DNA from: Bromus sterilis
Lineage: Eukaryota > Streptophyta > Magnoliopsida > Poales > Poaceae
Direction of reading: 5' to 3'
NCBI GenBank assembly: GCA_950022295.1
Contig: OX465600.1
Span: 314,040,031 to 314,104,030, forward strand
DNA: 64,000 nucleotides
The translations under genes were made by a program, and so were the position numbers. Each line of letters begins with the position of its first letter. The first letter of the stretch is position 1. Below the pieces are notes generated by a model, which was not told where the DNA came from, searched no databases, and saw nothing but the letters and a program-made list of their open reading frames with translations. This document shows, piece after piece, positions 1 through 11,312 of the stretch.

Positions 1-988
1 TCATCAACATCATCCCCAACATCAGCACCATCTCCATCTCCATCCCATCTCATCTCACAATTGCAACTTGTGTTGTAATCCGTACTATCTATCCTCTCTA
101 CTCTGTTGGTGTTGATTACTACTTTGTGGTGAATGCTATTGAGTTTTGTTGGAGAAATATCATTGTCTCCAGATTGTTTTCCACCCATCTATCACCTCTG
201 ATCATGATCTCTTTTATGTCTTGTGAGTAGTTACTTTAGTTCTTGAGAACATGGGAGAAGTCTAGTTGTTAGTAGTCATATGATGTTGAAGTGTTATGTG
301 TTGTTTGATACTTAAGTTGTGTTGTTATTTCTCTAGTGGTGTTATGTGAGTCGAACACTTAACACTTCACCTTTCATGGGCCTAGAGGAATACATTGTGC
401 ACAAAGGATGCTTATGGTGGGTTGCCGGAGTGACAGAAACCTGAACCCCAGTTCGCACACTTTTGCACAAGGGAGTTATGGATCCTTGATCGTAATGCTG
501 TGGTTAGGCTTATGCCTTAATTACTACCTTGTATTTGCGGATGCTTGCAAGATGTGTAATCATAAGAGTACACGTATCTTAGTCTAGAAGGTGTACTAGC
601 ATTGATCCACCCACCGACACTTATCAACACAATACATATTACTTGGCAGAGTATGGTGAATGTAACTTGGCTATCTCTCCCGTGTGTTCTCGAGAACGCT
701 TTAACTTTTATAAGTTTAGTTCCTAGGCTTATCCTTGTGAAAGGATCGGGCCACTTGCTACTCCTCAGTTACCCTGTTTACTTTGCTTGTCTTTTACTTT
801 TCTGTTGCTTAAACCAAAAACTCCTAAATATTTACCTTTCAGTGTGTGCAACCCTTTCCTTATCCAGTGTCACTTATCAACACCTTCTTCTCCTCGTGGG
901 ATCGACATCCTTATTTATCTAAAAGCTACAATTGATCCCTAGACTTGTGGGTTATCAAGAATCGTTTATTGGTGCGGTTAACAGGGGA
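1..988 (+). mobile_element. Decayed Gypsy LTR 3' part with primer-binding site
   Basis: The stretch ends like a Triticeae Gypsy LTR. The words 'gatccctagacttgtgggttatca' style end at 957 and the A-rich spacer that follows parallel the 3' end of the Gypsy LTR at 23660. A degenerate copy of the tRNA-Asp type primer-binding site follows at about 970-988 (TGGTGCGGTTAACAGGGGA, against TGGCGCCGTTGCCGGGGA at 23673). No coding sequence is visible; the 106-codon open frame at 602-922 is unlike any gag or pol. The left end lies outside the window and the internal region is lost. The family is not identified. Confidence 0.5.
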
Positions 989-1929
989 GGCAATCCCAAC
1001 TAAACCTATTAACTTCACCGCCATCAGTTAGTCATAGAGAAGGAACAGGTTGGACGGTACTCGTCGGCTAACAGGAGAAACATTTCTTGCTCGATATTAT
1101 TGCGTGAGGGGGCGATTACAAGGGAGGCCAAGGCGAGTTCTCGCAAGACCAGGAGAGTAGACTGTGTATTAGATGTCTCAGACGGCGGACAAGCGACACA
1201 TGGGGCACAATTTACCCAACTTCAGGCCCCCAGAGGGAAAACCCTACATGCTTCTTGTCTGATCTTTTATTGATGATGATGTACAGAGGTGCCGCGAGGG
1301 CTTTTGTGGAGAGAGATCTTTCTAGTCCTATGCGTGGGGTTGTGTTGTTGGGTTATGTCCTTGTCTAGAGAGGTGCCCCTGCCTCGCTTTATAGAGATAG
1401 CCAGGTATGGTTTTACATGAGTCCTAGTCAACTAAAAGTAGGAGTCCTTGTCTTGCGCCTCAAGTCTTGGTATTCACGTATTATTCCATCATGTCGGTGT
1501 CCACGAGTGGGCCCCTGTTGGGCCTCCAGCCATGACACTTACCAGGTACCCTCTGATGGCACGATTTCTCGCCCCCTCATTGGTTACCCAAAGTGGAAGG
1601 TTGAGATGTAGATAGCGACAATTTCCCTTAGCGAAGATGCTAAGGTTGAATATCGAACAATAGGACTCCAACAGATACAAGAAGGTGGTGAAGTGAACAA
1701 TGGCGCCGTTCACAACTCAAGGTTGCTTACTTCACCTGGACCTGCACACACAACAAATAACTTTGCTTCCCAACGAGTATAGAGGAGTTGTCAATTCCTC
1801 CGGCCTTGTTGTTTACAAAGGATAAAACGCACGGGATAATAATGATAGTGATAGCAACGGAAAAGTAAATACTGAAAGTAAATTGAAGGTGTAATAAGAA
1901 TTGTTGTAATACTGAAAGTAAATACTGAA
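989..1929. other. Unresolved repetitive DNA
   Basis: No gene is recognised. The 1200-1400 part (an 'aggcccccagagggaaaacc' type segment) looks like retroelement LTR or UTR sequence seen in Triticeae. The 1727-1929 part resembles a Gypsy LTR in reverse orientation, but I cannot align it base by base with the other LTRs here. A short duplicated word, 'atactgaaagtaaat', occurs near 1870 and 1910. It is probably a mosaic of old LTR fragments. Confidence 0.35.
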
Positions 1930-2690
1930 TTGTTGTGTGTGCTTGCAATAAGAACTTGCACAACATCTTTTGTCCTACCATCCCGCTACGAACGGGGCCA
2001 AAAGAAACTTATGGAGATTAAAGTGCTCCTGTCAAAGAGCACCGGAACAAAGCAATAAACTCAATGGATACATGGAATCCTCAAATCATGGACCATCCCC
2101 TTTGGTGTCCCAAACTGTCACCTTTGGGATCGCCGGTTCCGGACCATAATATGTGCATACAACTCATAGATAGGATCTTGAACATAGACAAACTCATGAA
2201 AACACAAATGGTTCAGATCTGAAAACATGGCACTCGGGCCCAAAGTGACAAGCATTAAGAGCAACAAGTTGTAGCAAAGATGATAAACACCAAAGTAGAT
2301 GATAGGCAACATGCCCTAACAATCTGACGAACCATTACATGATCAATCTCATCCAATCCCTACCATCCCCTTTGCCTACATCAAGGAATTACTCACACAT
2401 GTGAAGAGAATTCATGGAGGAAGGATGGAGTGGTGATGGTGATGACGATGGCGCTCCGGAGGCCAAATCCGCCTCCAGATTAGCCCTCCCGAGGAAGAAC
2501 AGAGGTTGGCGGCGGCTCCGCGACGGGTTCTGAAAAAGAGACTTATGTTTTGGAGTTTCCCCGTCACGGGAATAAATAGGAGTCGAAGTAGGGCACCAGG
2601 GGAGGGGGCAGTCGCACAGAAGACCTGTGGGCGCGACCCCACCCCTGGCCGCGCCAGCAGGGCGCTTGGGCCCCCCTGGCTGCGGCAGAG
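1930..2690 (-). mobile_element. Truncated LTR fragment, same family as the 22.9-31.4 kb Gypsy element
   Basis: Read on the minus strand, this block matches the middle of the Gypsy 3' LTR at about 30240-31010. It shares the 'ttgcacaacatcttttgtcctaccatcccg' region, the 'cctttggtgtccca' region, the CCATCACC-rich part and the GC-rich 'ccacccctggccgcgcc' part. It has many more mismatches than the two LTRs of the 22.9-31.4 kb element have with each other, so it is older. Both LTR ends are missing. It lies inverted relative to that element, about 28 kb away. Confidence 0.75.
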
Positions 2691-2704
2691 GGCGGTGCAG
2701 GGAT

Positions 2705-2870
2705 GCCTGAGGACAAGGCGGCGACGGAGGGCAGTGCGGGGAGGCCCTAAGGACGAGTCGGCGGAGGAGGAGGACGGTGCAGGGAGGCTCGAAGACGAGT
2801 CGGCGGCGGCGGAGGGCGATGCAGGAAGGCCCGAAGACGGACCTGCGACGGGCGCTGGTGGCGACGACGG
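2705..2870. repeat. GC-rich minisatellite, about 42-bp unit, roughly 3.5 copies
   Basis: Copies of a unit with 'gacgagtcggcgg' followed by 'ggtgcagggaggc' start near 2711, 2751, 2793 and 2835, giving periods of 40, 42 and 42. The reading frame over it (2506-2883) would give an acidic low-complexity peptide. That frame starts inside an LTR fragment, so I do not call a gene. It could be a remnant of a repetitive first exon. Confidence 0.6.
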
Positions 2871-2883
2871 TCGCGAAGTGTGA

Positions 2884-3271
2884 TTTGTGATTCAGCTACA
2901 ATTAGAAAAGTGTGATACAACTACAATTGCAAGTTTTACCGACAGAGTTGGTACTGACGTGTCATGTTGTCTCGACGCTCTTAAATACACCATTGTCTAC
3001 AGCATGCCATAAAATTCAACGCCACCATATTTATTGGCTTAGGGAGGAAATATGTCCCACCTAGTGATGTCGTTATCTTTAATTTGAATTCCAGCAAAAA
3101 AGGAATAACGTTGGCGTACAAAAAAGTGAGACGCCAACACTATTTAAAAAAATTTGATGGCGTGAATTAAATTTGGCGCGTCAACAATTAAGGTTGGGGA
3201 TAAGCCTTTTTATACTAATGATCGTGCGGCCCCGGCTCTTCAGAAGACATGGCACCCACACACGCAACGAC
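2884..3271. other. Intergenic, nothing recognised
   Basis: AT-rich sequence with short motifs such as 'gacgccaacac' and 'ttggcgcgtcaac'. No frame or terminal repeat could be defined. Confidence 0.4.
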
Positions 3272-3274
3272 TTA

Positions 3275-3478
3275 GCGCCAGTTCTTTTGCAGCTTATTTC
3301 CAGCGGTGGAAATAAGCTGCCCCTCCCCTAGCTTATTTTAAAAGCTCAACTTAAATTTTTATTTTAAACGCCTATTAGTTAACCGTTGACTAGTAGGCTT
3401 TTAAAATAAAATTTTAAATTGAGCTTCTAAAATAAGTTGGAAAGGACAGCTTATTTTCACCTGCAAAAGAACTGGCCC
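3275..3478. mobile_element. PIF/Harbinger (Tourist-like) MITE
   Basis: A 204-bp foldback element. The ends are GCGCCAGTTCTTTTGCAG and CTGCAAAAGAACTGGCCC, forming a terminal inverted repeat of about 18 bp with one mismatch. The complementarity continues inward through the 'cttatttcc' and 'ttaaaagctcaa' parts, so most of the element can pair with itself. A TTA flanks each side (3272-3274 and 3479-3481), the target-site duplication typical of PIF/Harbinger elements. It is non-coding. Confidence 0.85.
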
Positions 3479-3481
3479 TTA

Positions 3482-4464
3482 CTGTGTCAACAACGACACC
3501 CACCACCTAGTAGCCATTGTTGACTCCCTCGAACACGACGAAGATGGCTGCTCCCGACACGAAAGCTGCAACAACAGTGGGAGCCCGACACCTCGGTGAC
3601 ACCCGTCTAGGGGTACATGGTCGATACAAAAGACCCCCAAACAAGCAACACAAGTCCGCGGGTTGATGCCCGCGTAACCGAAGAAAATGCGGCCAAGGCG
3701 CGAGCTACGATACGCGATGGCGTCCCCATGAAGAAGATGCAACACGCGAAGATTTGATTGCGTACCACCGTCTTCTTTACAGCGTACAACAACAGTGCCT
3801 AGTCAGTTGTTGGCTGTAAAGAATTAAATAGTATATTTGTACTTAGTTGAAGGAGAAAGAAGAAGAAAGAGAAGAGAAGCGGGCTACTAATTAGTAGCCA
3901 GCTGTAACACGTGTTCCTAAGCACTTTATGAGATAGATATGTGGGTCATATATTGCTAAAGTAGTATTTCTTATTGCCTTACTATTGTACTTGTTGACTA
4001 TAAAGTTAGTTATAGATGACATGACATCTCCTTATAGGCAACAGCTGGCTATACTATTAACCATGCTCTTACAAGGAAGCCAAGAAGAACAAGGATTTAC
4101 AGGATGAGCTCGTGGAGCGCAAGAGGATAGCCGACGAATCAAGAGCACGTTGAGCCAACTTGTCCGAAGCCTCCTTGGGTCGCACACCCAAGACTCGCCA
4201 ACATCCTTGATCCCGATCCCGGATGAGTGACATGCCCGACCGCGATAAACGGGCGTCGACTCAAAACCTGGAAGGATCCTACATGATGACGGTGGACGAG
4301 GAAGGAAACGTCGTCCCCAAGTTCTATGGACGGTAGACGGGCGACGACTCAAAACCTGGAAGTCCGCTAACTATGTCGAAATCTAGGATGAACTGCATTT
4401 GTCCATCTATGGAAAAAGAATTCTCGAGTTCATCAAAATTAGCCGATGTCCGAATTACAAATTG
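3482..4464. other. Intergenic, possible MITE remnants
   Basis: No supported gene. The 3820-4075 part resembles a grass MITE: it ends '...caacagctggctatactattaaccatgctct', and a degenerate related word lies near 3805-3835. Clean terminal repeats and a target-site duplication could not be fixed. The two short words 'cgactcaaaacctgga' at about 4258 and 4338 are a local duplication. Confidence 0.3.
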
Positions 4465-4561
4465 TTCCTCCCTTCGATCAATAATAAACGTCGCTCATCT
4501 AGTATAAAGTTTGTAATAGCTTAGTATAAAATAAGTGACACTTATTATGAATCGGAGGAAG
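4465..4561. mobile_element. Stowaway-like (Tc1/Mariner) MITE, degenerate
   Basis: About 97 bp. The left end TTCCTCCCTTCGATCAATAA and the right end (reverse complement CTTCCTCCGATTCATAATAA) form an imperfect terminal inverted repeat of the CTCCCTCCGT type typical of grass Stowaway elements. The right flank is TA; the left flank is TG, read here as a mutated TA. Non-coding. Confidence 0.6.
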
Positions 4562-5412
4562 TACAAAAGGCCAAAATCTTACTTTTGCGGAATCAAATTC
4601 GATGCAAATCCACCCTCTTCTTCTCCACTGCAATCACCCGTTACTTCACCGTAGCGACCCGCAACCGGATCCATCAGATCTTTTGATGAGAAGAAGCAGG
4701 CGAGGACGAAGGAGACTCTACATGACGCGGAATGGTTGGGTGCGGCATGCCGGGTGAATGCGGAAATTTCCTTACCATCAAGTTGTGCACGGATAGAGGA
4801 AACCGCAAAGTAGGAGAGGAAAACTGAAGATATGCTAGCTTCATGGCGATTTTTATAGCTCACCGTAAAACATTTTATGGGACGACCTGACATACAATAC
4901 TAGATGATACCCCGCGCGTTGCTGCGAAAACTATGAACAAAGAATTTGATGTTTTACAACAATTGGAAATGTATGAAATATAGTATAATTTGATTACAAA
5001 TTCTTTTTTGAAAGAAATATTGTTTAAAGTAAAAAAATCTAAGAAATTTAGATGAAACATCCAAAATGAGTTTGATTATTGTTTTGTTAATTTAGATACT
5101 TGACAATATACCGGCAAGATGATATGAGGCGAAAACAACGTTGATTAGAGAAAGTAAAGACCTGTCCACCATTGGGTAAACCTAAAACAATGATAGCAAC
5201 TATGAATGTGTATTTATAAAAAAATGTCACATAAAAAATAAAATGCGATGTAACTCATATTTTTATTTTATATATAAAAAATTGCTTATAAATTGTGAGG
5301 TTGAGTACATACAAAAATTATTATAAATTGTGATAGGTTGCATGCATATGCAAAGTTAATGAAAGCATGTGCATGAAGAGTTAGTGGAAAAGTTTTTGCA
5401 TGATGAACCTAC
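4562..5412. other. Intergenic, repeat-like, no gene recognised
   Basis: The 4890-4930 part contains 'gataccccgcgcgttgctgcg', a word resembling the end of a widespread grass repeat. The remaining sequence is AT-rich. Short frames here have no recognisable protein similarity. Confidence 0.35.
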
Positions 5413-5413
5413 T

Positions 5414-5607
5414 TTTTTTTGAGGCAATAACCGTAGAACAATTGTTCTACGGTATGTTTTCTATTTTCTCATGCATAAAGTTACAATGGTAATTACAGTG
5501 GTGGAGAGCTAAAAAAGAAAAGAAAAAAAAAGGTAAAGAAAATCAACCTATACCAGTTTTCAGAAACATGAGATAAAAGAAAACTATATTAAATTGCCTC
5601 AAAAAAA
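5414..5607. repeat. Small inverted-repeat-bounded element
   Basis: The left end TTTTTTTGAGGCAAT (5414-5428) is the exact reverse complement of ATTGCCTCAAAAAAA (5593-5607). The pair bounds a 194-bp AT-rich stretch that also contains a perfect 24-bp palindrome (5430-5453, arm ACCGTAGAACAA). It could be a MITE or a retroposon end. No convincing target-site duplication was found. Confidence 0.5.
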
Positions 5608-6052
5608 TCCAACTTATGAAAGTTATTGGTCTATCCAATCTTGCAACTTGGGTTTAAGACCCTCTTTCATTCTGAGCTAAGAAATTTTAGGTCTTGTGCT
5701 AGATTCATTCTCCATCCTTGAATTGTAGCATGATGGACCTATTTGATGATGTGAATAGCTTGCATGTCAAGATAAATAGGTTAGTGTGGATGAACTATTT
5801 AGGTATTATAGATTTGTTTAGACCATATTTTTGACACAATAATACTGTGTATCAGTGGTTGTTTTACGGAACGAATGATTATAATTGCTTTTTTGCATGA
5901 TAATATGTGTTTTATTCATATAGTAAAAATTATACGAAAATGAAAAATACAATGAGCTTGACACCAAAACATCCGTCCGGTCATACGACGAGTGTGAAGT
6001 CTACGTCTCGGAATCGTACACCGATAGCAGTCAACTCTGCAGCCCCGCCGCG
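5608..6052. promoter_or_regulatory. Upstream region of NLR1
   Basis: AT-rich sequence immediately 5' of the first NLR1 ATG. No clear TATA box position or other promoter motif could be assigned with confidence. Frames crossing this region (for example 5907-6374) are out of frame with the NLR and are not genes. Confidence 0.3.
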
Positions 6053-6079
6053 ATGGCGATGGCGATGGCGATGGCGATG
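6053..6079 (+). repeat. ATGGCG hexanucleotide repeat at the NLR1 start codon
   Basis: Four ATGGCG units plus a fifth ATG give five in-frame possible start codons, and the predicted protein begins with alternating Met-Ala. Slippage here would move the start without changing the frame. Confidence 0.85.
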
Positions 6080-9000
6080 GGTAGCACCGCCGTCGCCCGC
6101 GGCCGCGACGGCGCGCTGCTGCTCTGGGGCCGCATCGGGGCCGAGCAGCTTGTCGCCGCCTCTGGAGACGTCAAGTCGGTGCTCGCCGAGGCGCAGGGGA
6201 AGGAGATCCAGAACGAGTCCCTGGTGCGCTGCCTCAAGGAAGCACGCCATGCCGCCTCCCGCGCCGCCGACCTGCTGGGCGAGCTGGACTACTACTGCCG
6301 AATCCAGGAGACGGAGGAGGAGGAAGACCACGACGGCGAGGACAAGGTCAGTCAGTGCTTTTGTACTGCTATGAGATTCAACATGTCATATTTGATTTCT
6401 ATCAGATTTTGAACTCTGTGAGTGAGAGTACAATACAATCTGTACAGTATATATATTTCTTGAAATGGAAAATCTGATAGAATTGGTACCAGTTACTACT
6501 GCTGTGTGTCCAAAATCTGTTAATTTTGTGCCATAATTTCTATAAATGTGCTACTTAGTTTCATAAGTTTGTCCTACAATTTCTGATCCAAGTGTGCCAA
6601 AATATTTTATACAGGCTTTTTTTTGTAATGAAGATCATTGTGCGTTGTTATTTTGCTCTCCAGGAAAAGAAGCTCACCCCTCCAAATAATGCTGTTTCTC
6701 TGGCCACGCAACAGTACTCCACAGAAAATTCAGATTTCACTAGTTCTGAGGATTCACCACCCTCAGCCGCTCTTCAGGTTGTGCCATATGTCGCCAACCC
6801 AACGATCCCTGCCGGTGCAAGAAACACGATGCCGGAGCCCCGTCTTGGCATCACACGTGAGATAACCGACCTCGCCGAGCAATGCCACACCATGGCCAGG
6901 GATCTACGCAAGGCTCTCGTGCTTGAACATCTGGATGACCGTATCCGTGCCGCGGAGAAGAAGCAACGGCAGAGCACATGGACTGATCGTCGAGAGACGT
7001 CGTCTTTTCCAACCGAGCCCAAAGTTTATGGCAGAGATTCTGAGCAGCACCTGATAATAAGCAAGCTAAAAGGCGCCGACAAAAACCTCTCCGTGCTTGC
7101 CATCGTTGGAAATGGGGGTGTTGGGAAGACTACTCTGGCCAAGGCTGTGTTCAATGACCCTGCGGTATCGGAGGTTTTTGACGTACTGTTGTGGGTCTAT
7201 GTCTCTGTTTATTTTGATCAAGCCAGGATTATACACGAAATGCTGGAGTCCTTGCTGGGGGACAAGCATGAAAACATCAAGGGCCTGAAGGAGCTCCAGG
7301 ACATTCTAGAATTAGCGTTTAAGTCGAAACGAGTTCTGCTTGTTCTGGACGACATGTGGGAAGATGAAGACACCGAAAAGGAAAAGTGGGATGGGCTGCT
7401 AACTCCACTGCTTGTCAATGACGTCCAGGGGAATAAAATCCTGGTGACAACTCGGAAGCCATCTGTGGCCAAATTCATTGGAGCTAAAGATAACATCGAT
7501 CTGGATGGCCTAAATCCGACTGACTTTTGGCAGTTTTTCAAAGAATGTGCCTTCGGAGATTCGAACTACAGAGGAGGGCGGAGACTTGAGAAAATTGGGA
7601 AGAAAATTGTTGTCCAGTTGAAGGGTAATCCTTTGGCAGCAAAGAGTGTGGGCAGAGTACTCAGAAGGAAACTTGATGTTGAGTACTGGACACGAGTTCT
7701 GGATAACAGTGAATGGAAGCACCAGAAAGATGAAAATGATATCATGCCGGCCTTGATGATCAGCTACATTTATCTGCCAGTACACCTTCAACCCTGCTTC
7801 TCTTACTGTGCTCTGTTCCCCAAGTATCATAGATATGAGAAAGAACGTTTGGTCAATATCTGGATAGCCCAGGGTCTGATATGTTGCACTGATGACACAC
7901 ATAGACGACTGGAAGATATTGGGAGTGAATTTTTCGATGATCTGGTTGAATGGGGGTTTCTCCAAAAGGAATTTGAATCAGGAATGTTTCTTACCATGCA
8001 TGATCTCATTCATGATTTGGCACAGAATGTTTCATCTGACGAGAGCTTCAGCATAGAGAACAACGAGCCTGGAGCTGCATCACGGCTCGTCCGTCATGTC
8101 AGCATAATCACAAAATGGGAATACACGGCACAGTTAGATGGCACCGTGCGTCGGAATGAGCTTTTTCTGCAAGTGTTCTCTAATTCCTTCATCAAGTTGC
8201 AGCAAAATAAATTAAGCACGTTGATGCTATTCGGACCTCATGACCTAGATTTTGCAAACACATTTCGAAAAGGATTCAGCGAGGTGAAATATGTCCGGGT
8301 GTTGAAGTTGGACATGGTAGTTCATGATTTGGATTCAATGGTCGGGAACATCTCTGCATTTATTAATCTTCACTATCTGGAGCTGGACTGCTTTTATCAG
8401 CTCACCAGGTTGGAATTGCCAGAGGCTGTATGTAGGTTGTATCATCTACAGGTTCTGGATATAAAGGACTGGGGAGCTAGCACAGATTTGCCGAAAGGCA
8501 TGAACAAGCTTGTTAACCTGCGCCATTTTATCGCCATGGAGGCTTTACATGCAAAACTAGCTGGCATTGAGAGGATGGTTTCCCTTCAAGAGCTCAAGGC
8601 CTTTGCAGTCCAAAAGGAGAGTGAGTTCAGCTTACCACAACTGAGAAGATTGAATCATCTTAGAGGATCCATTTGGATTCACAATCTTGATAATGTAGGA
8701 AGCCAAGAGGATGCTGTCGAAGCAAGGATCTGTGACAAGGTTCACCTCACTGGTCTGCGTTTAACATGGAATGCTATGCTTGGGGGGAAAGTTGGTGCTT
8801 CAAGTAAAATTCCTATACTCGAGGATCTTAAACCACATGCTGGCCTTGTAAACTTGAGGATTGAAGCTTATGGACTCCGTTCACCGTCATGGCTCAGCGG
8901 CAATGTGCATGTCACCTCGTTGCGGTCGCTTCATCTGAATAATTGCTTCAAGTGGTGCACAATTCCACAGCCTCAACAGTTGCCTCTCCTCCGAGAACTG

Positions 9001-10899
9001 CGCTTAATTAACATGCTTCGTGTTTCTGAAATTACCATTGGCAGTTTAGAGATACTGGAATTACGCAATTTGCAGAGTTTGAGGCACTGCATAGTATTGG
9101 ACAAGGAGCAGTTGTCGGCTAGTCTCCGTGTTCTTGAAGTAGAGGGATGCATTAGATTGGAAGGGTTTCCTCTGCAGCTATTTATCTCTACTGATATGCA
9201 AAGTGAATGCCAGTTTACTCGCCTTCACAAGTTTCAGGCATATCGGAATCAGCTTGATAGTTGCTTCAGCCACACTAACATCCCACAACTTTTTTCAATA
9301 GATTCTTTAACAAATATACATTTGTCACTCGAATCTACTTATGAGGAATTCCTGCTTGAACCACTAGGTTCATCAAATGGGCTGCGTATGGAAATAAAAG
9401 GAAATGGACAGGTTTTGAGGAAAGAAGGGAACTTGTTCTCATCCAACAAACTCAGGGATTTGGTGGAGTTTGAAATGAGCGAGTATCCAAATCTGACTTA
9501 TTTTGCCTGGGAAGGCTTCCAACAGTTGCGATCATTGAAAAAGTTGAGGATGTGCGGGTGCTGGAAACTATTTTGTCCCAATATTGAGCTCACTCTACCC
9601 CCATCAATCCAAGAACTTGAGTTTAGTTCCTGCAACATCACAGGGAAACGGTTGTCGCAACTCCTGCTGAACCTTGGCTCACTTAAGGAGTTGAGACTAG
9701 TTAATTGTGACGAGGTGACATCCTTACCCATAGGGATGTTTACAGACGAAGAAAACCAAATGGCAGCAGGCTCTTGGCACATTCCTCCCAACTGCATGAC
9801 CACTCTGCAAAGCTTGCAGATCTCCTTCACAAGAGGTTTTGGGGATACAAGATCAAGGATGCATTTCTTTAGTGAGAAAGGCCTTGGTAGATTCATGTCT
9901 CTTAAGAAAATTGTCATCGAAGACTGCTCTGCTCTCTTATCTACTGTGATGTCGGGAGGAGCATGTCTCATAGCTCCATCTTGTCTCGTAAAACTCCATG
10001 TGACTTCCATCAAAGATCATCTGCAATTCTCAGAATGTTCTTCCCTTGCTGAACTGGGAATTCTGAAATGCGAATATTTGAAATGTCTTGATCTGGAGGC
10101 TTGCACCGCACTACAGGAGCTAAAGGTTGGACAATGCAGATTGTTATCGTCGCTTGAAGGTTTGCAGTCATGCAAGGGATTGCAGCATTTGAGCATCGAT
10201 GATTGTGAGGTGCTTCCTTCACTCAGAGCATCGGTCAGCACGCTCACAACACTGAGCATAGAGGACAATCCAAGTTTGGAATTTCTCGACCTGGATTCCT
10301 GCACCGCACTGAAGAAACTACGCGTTGAAGGCTGCGCCGCAATGGCATCTTGGGAAGGCCATAAAGCCCTTGTTGGTCTCCAGCACTTGAAAGTTCAAAA
10401 CACCCCAGGCTTCACAAGGTCATGGCTTTCAGCAGCAGCGGACGAGAGAGAGCAGTGTAGCTACTTACCACGAGCACGAGCACTTGAAGAGCTTGACATT
10501 GATGACATCAGCATCCTGTGTGAGGCCGTATGCAGTCAGTTAACTTGTCTCAAGACATTGATCATTCATGGAGCTCTCGATTCGCCGCGTCACTTTGTGG
10601 ACGCGTTGACAGACGACCATGAGAGAGCACTGCTACTTCTTACATCCTTGGAACGGCTTAAGTTCGACAGCTTTGAGCATCTCCTGTCACTGCCGGCACG
10701 ACTTGGATCCCTCACGTCTCTGCGGATACTGGTTCTTGAGGCGTGTCCGCGCGTCACCTCCTTGTCAGCAGGGGGTCTTCCAGCTTCGCTCAAGACCATG
10801 GATATCTACAATTGCAGCAGAGACCTAAATGCACTCTGCAGAGACGTGTGTAGAGTTCAAAAGATACACTTAACGATTGATGGAATTGACGAGAAATAA
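6053..10899 (+). CDS. NLR1: CC-NB-ARC-LRR disease-resistance-type protein
   Basis: Predicted intracellular immune receptor that would sense pathogen effectors and switch through ADP/ATP exchange. Model: exon 1 6053-6346, a 317-bp GT-AG intron, exon 2 6664-10899; phase 0; 1509 aa. Residues 1-98 hold a short coiled-coil (Rx_N-like) domain ending in an acidic run, with an EDVID-like 'LLGELDYYCRIQ' segment. The usual first helix of the domain is missing. The NB-ARC has P-loop GNGGVGKTT (about 247-255), kinase-2 LLVLDDMW (323-330), KILVTTR, GNPLAAK, the RNBS-D-like FSYCALFPK and MHD (543-545), all intact. A long LRR region follows from about residue 600 to the end. The frame is open with a single stop (TAA). 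It shares its intron position and many NB-ARC words with NLR2, so the two are likely related paralogs. Which ATG of the start repeat is used is unknown, and a further upstream exon cannot be excluded. Confidence 0.9.
6347..6663 (+). other. NLR1 intron
   Basis: The donor is AAG|GTCAGT at 6347 and the acceptor is CTCTCCAG|GAA ending at 6663, with a T-rich tract before it. Removing it joins exon 1 to exon 2 in phase 0. Reading through instead meets a stop soon after the donor. Confidence 0.85.
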
Positions 10900-11312
10900 A
10901 CTGGCTGGATTTTTTTACACGCATTTCTTATGAATCTCCGATCTCAGAGAAATTGTTGGTAACTTCCTTATCACCAAGTTACTCTCACAAATCTCAATTT
11001 GCCACCAAATGCTGTAAATGATACTGACTGTTGGTACATCTATTTGTAAATATGATCAGAGTTGAAGAAAATTGACTTGGCACAAAGTTGAAAGCAACAT
11101 ATAATTCTGGAACAGACGCAGCATCATCTTACTTATTATTAGTCCACAATAGCAGTTTGATCATAATGAAACTGGAATCTTCTACTTTATTGAGGTATGC
11201 ATTGCTTTATATTCTCCATCTTTGTGCCATTGCATCAAAATCCAACTGTTCTGAAAGCGGGACTTACCTCTTCTACAAGTGTTGTTTTACGTTAGACTTT
11301 GGGGTTTGGTCA
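10900..11312. other. NLR1 downstream region
   Basis: AT-rich sequence likely to hold the NLR1 3' untranslated region. No separate gene was found; the 90-codon frame at 11088-11360 has no recognisable similarity. Confidence 0.4.

Noticed and set aside
2412..2883. ORFs in the GC-rich 2.4-2.9 kb block
   Set aside because: They begin within an inverted LTR fragment and run through a minisatellite.
4579..4893. 104-codon minus-strand ORF
   Set aside because: No similarity is recognised, and it has a repeat-like context next to a grass repeat word. Not enough to call a gene.
5907..6374. Plus-strand ORF with an Arg-Trp repeat
   Set aside because: It is a shadow frame over NLR1 exon 1.
6592..6663. 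NLR1 starting at 6592
   Set aside because: The codons before 6664 are intronic (T-rich tract, acceptor CAG), and exon 1 at 6053-6346 supplies the CC domain in phase.
9498..10304. Minus-strand ORFs over the NLR1 LRR
   Set aside because: They are antisense shadows of the coding strand.
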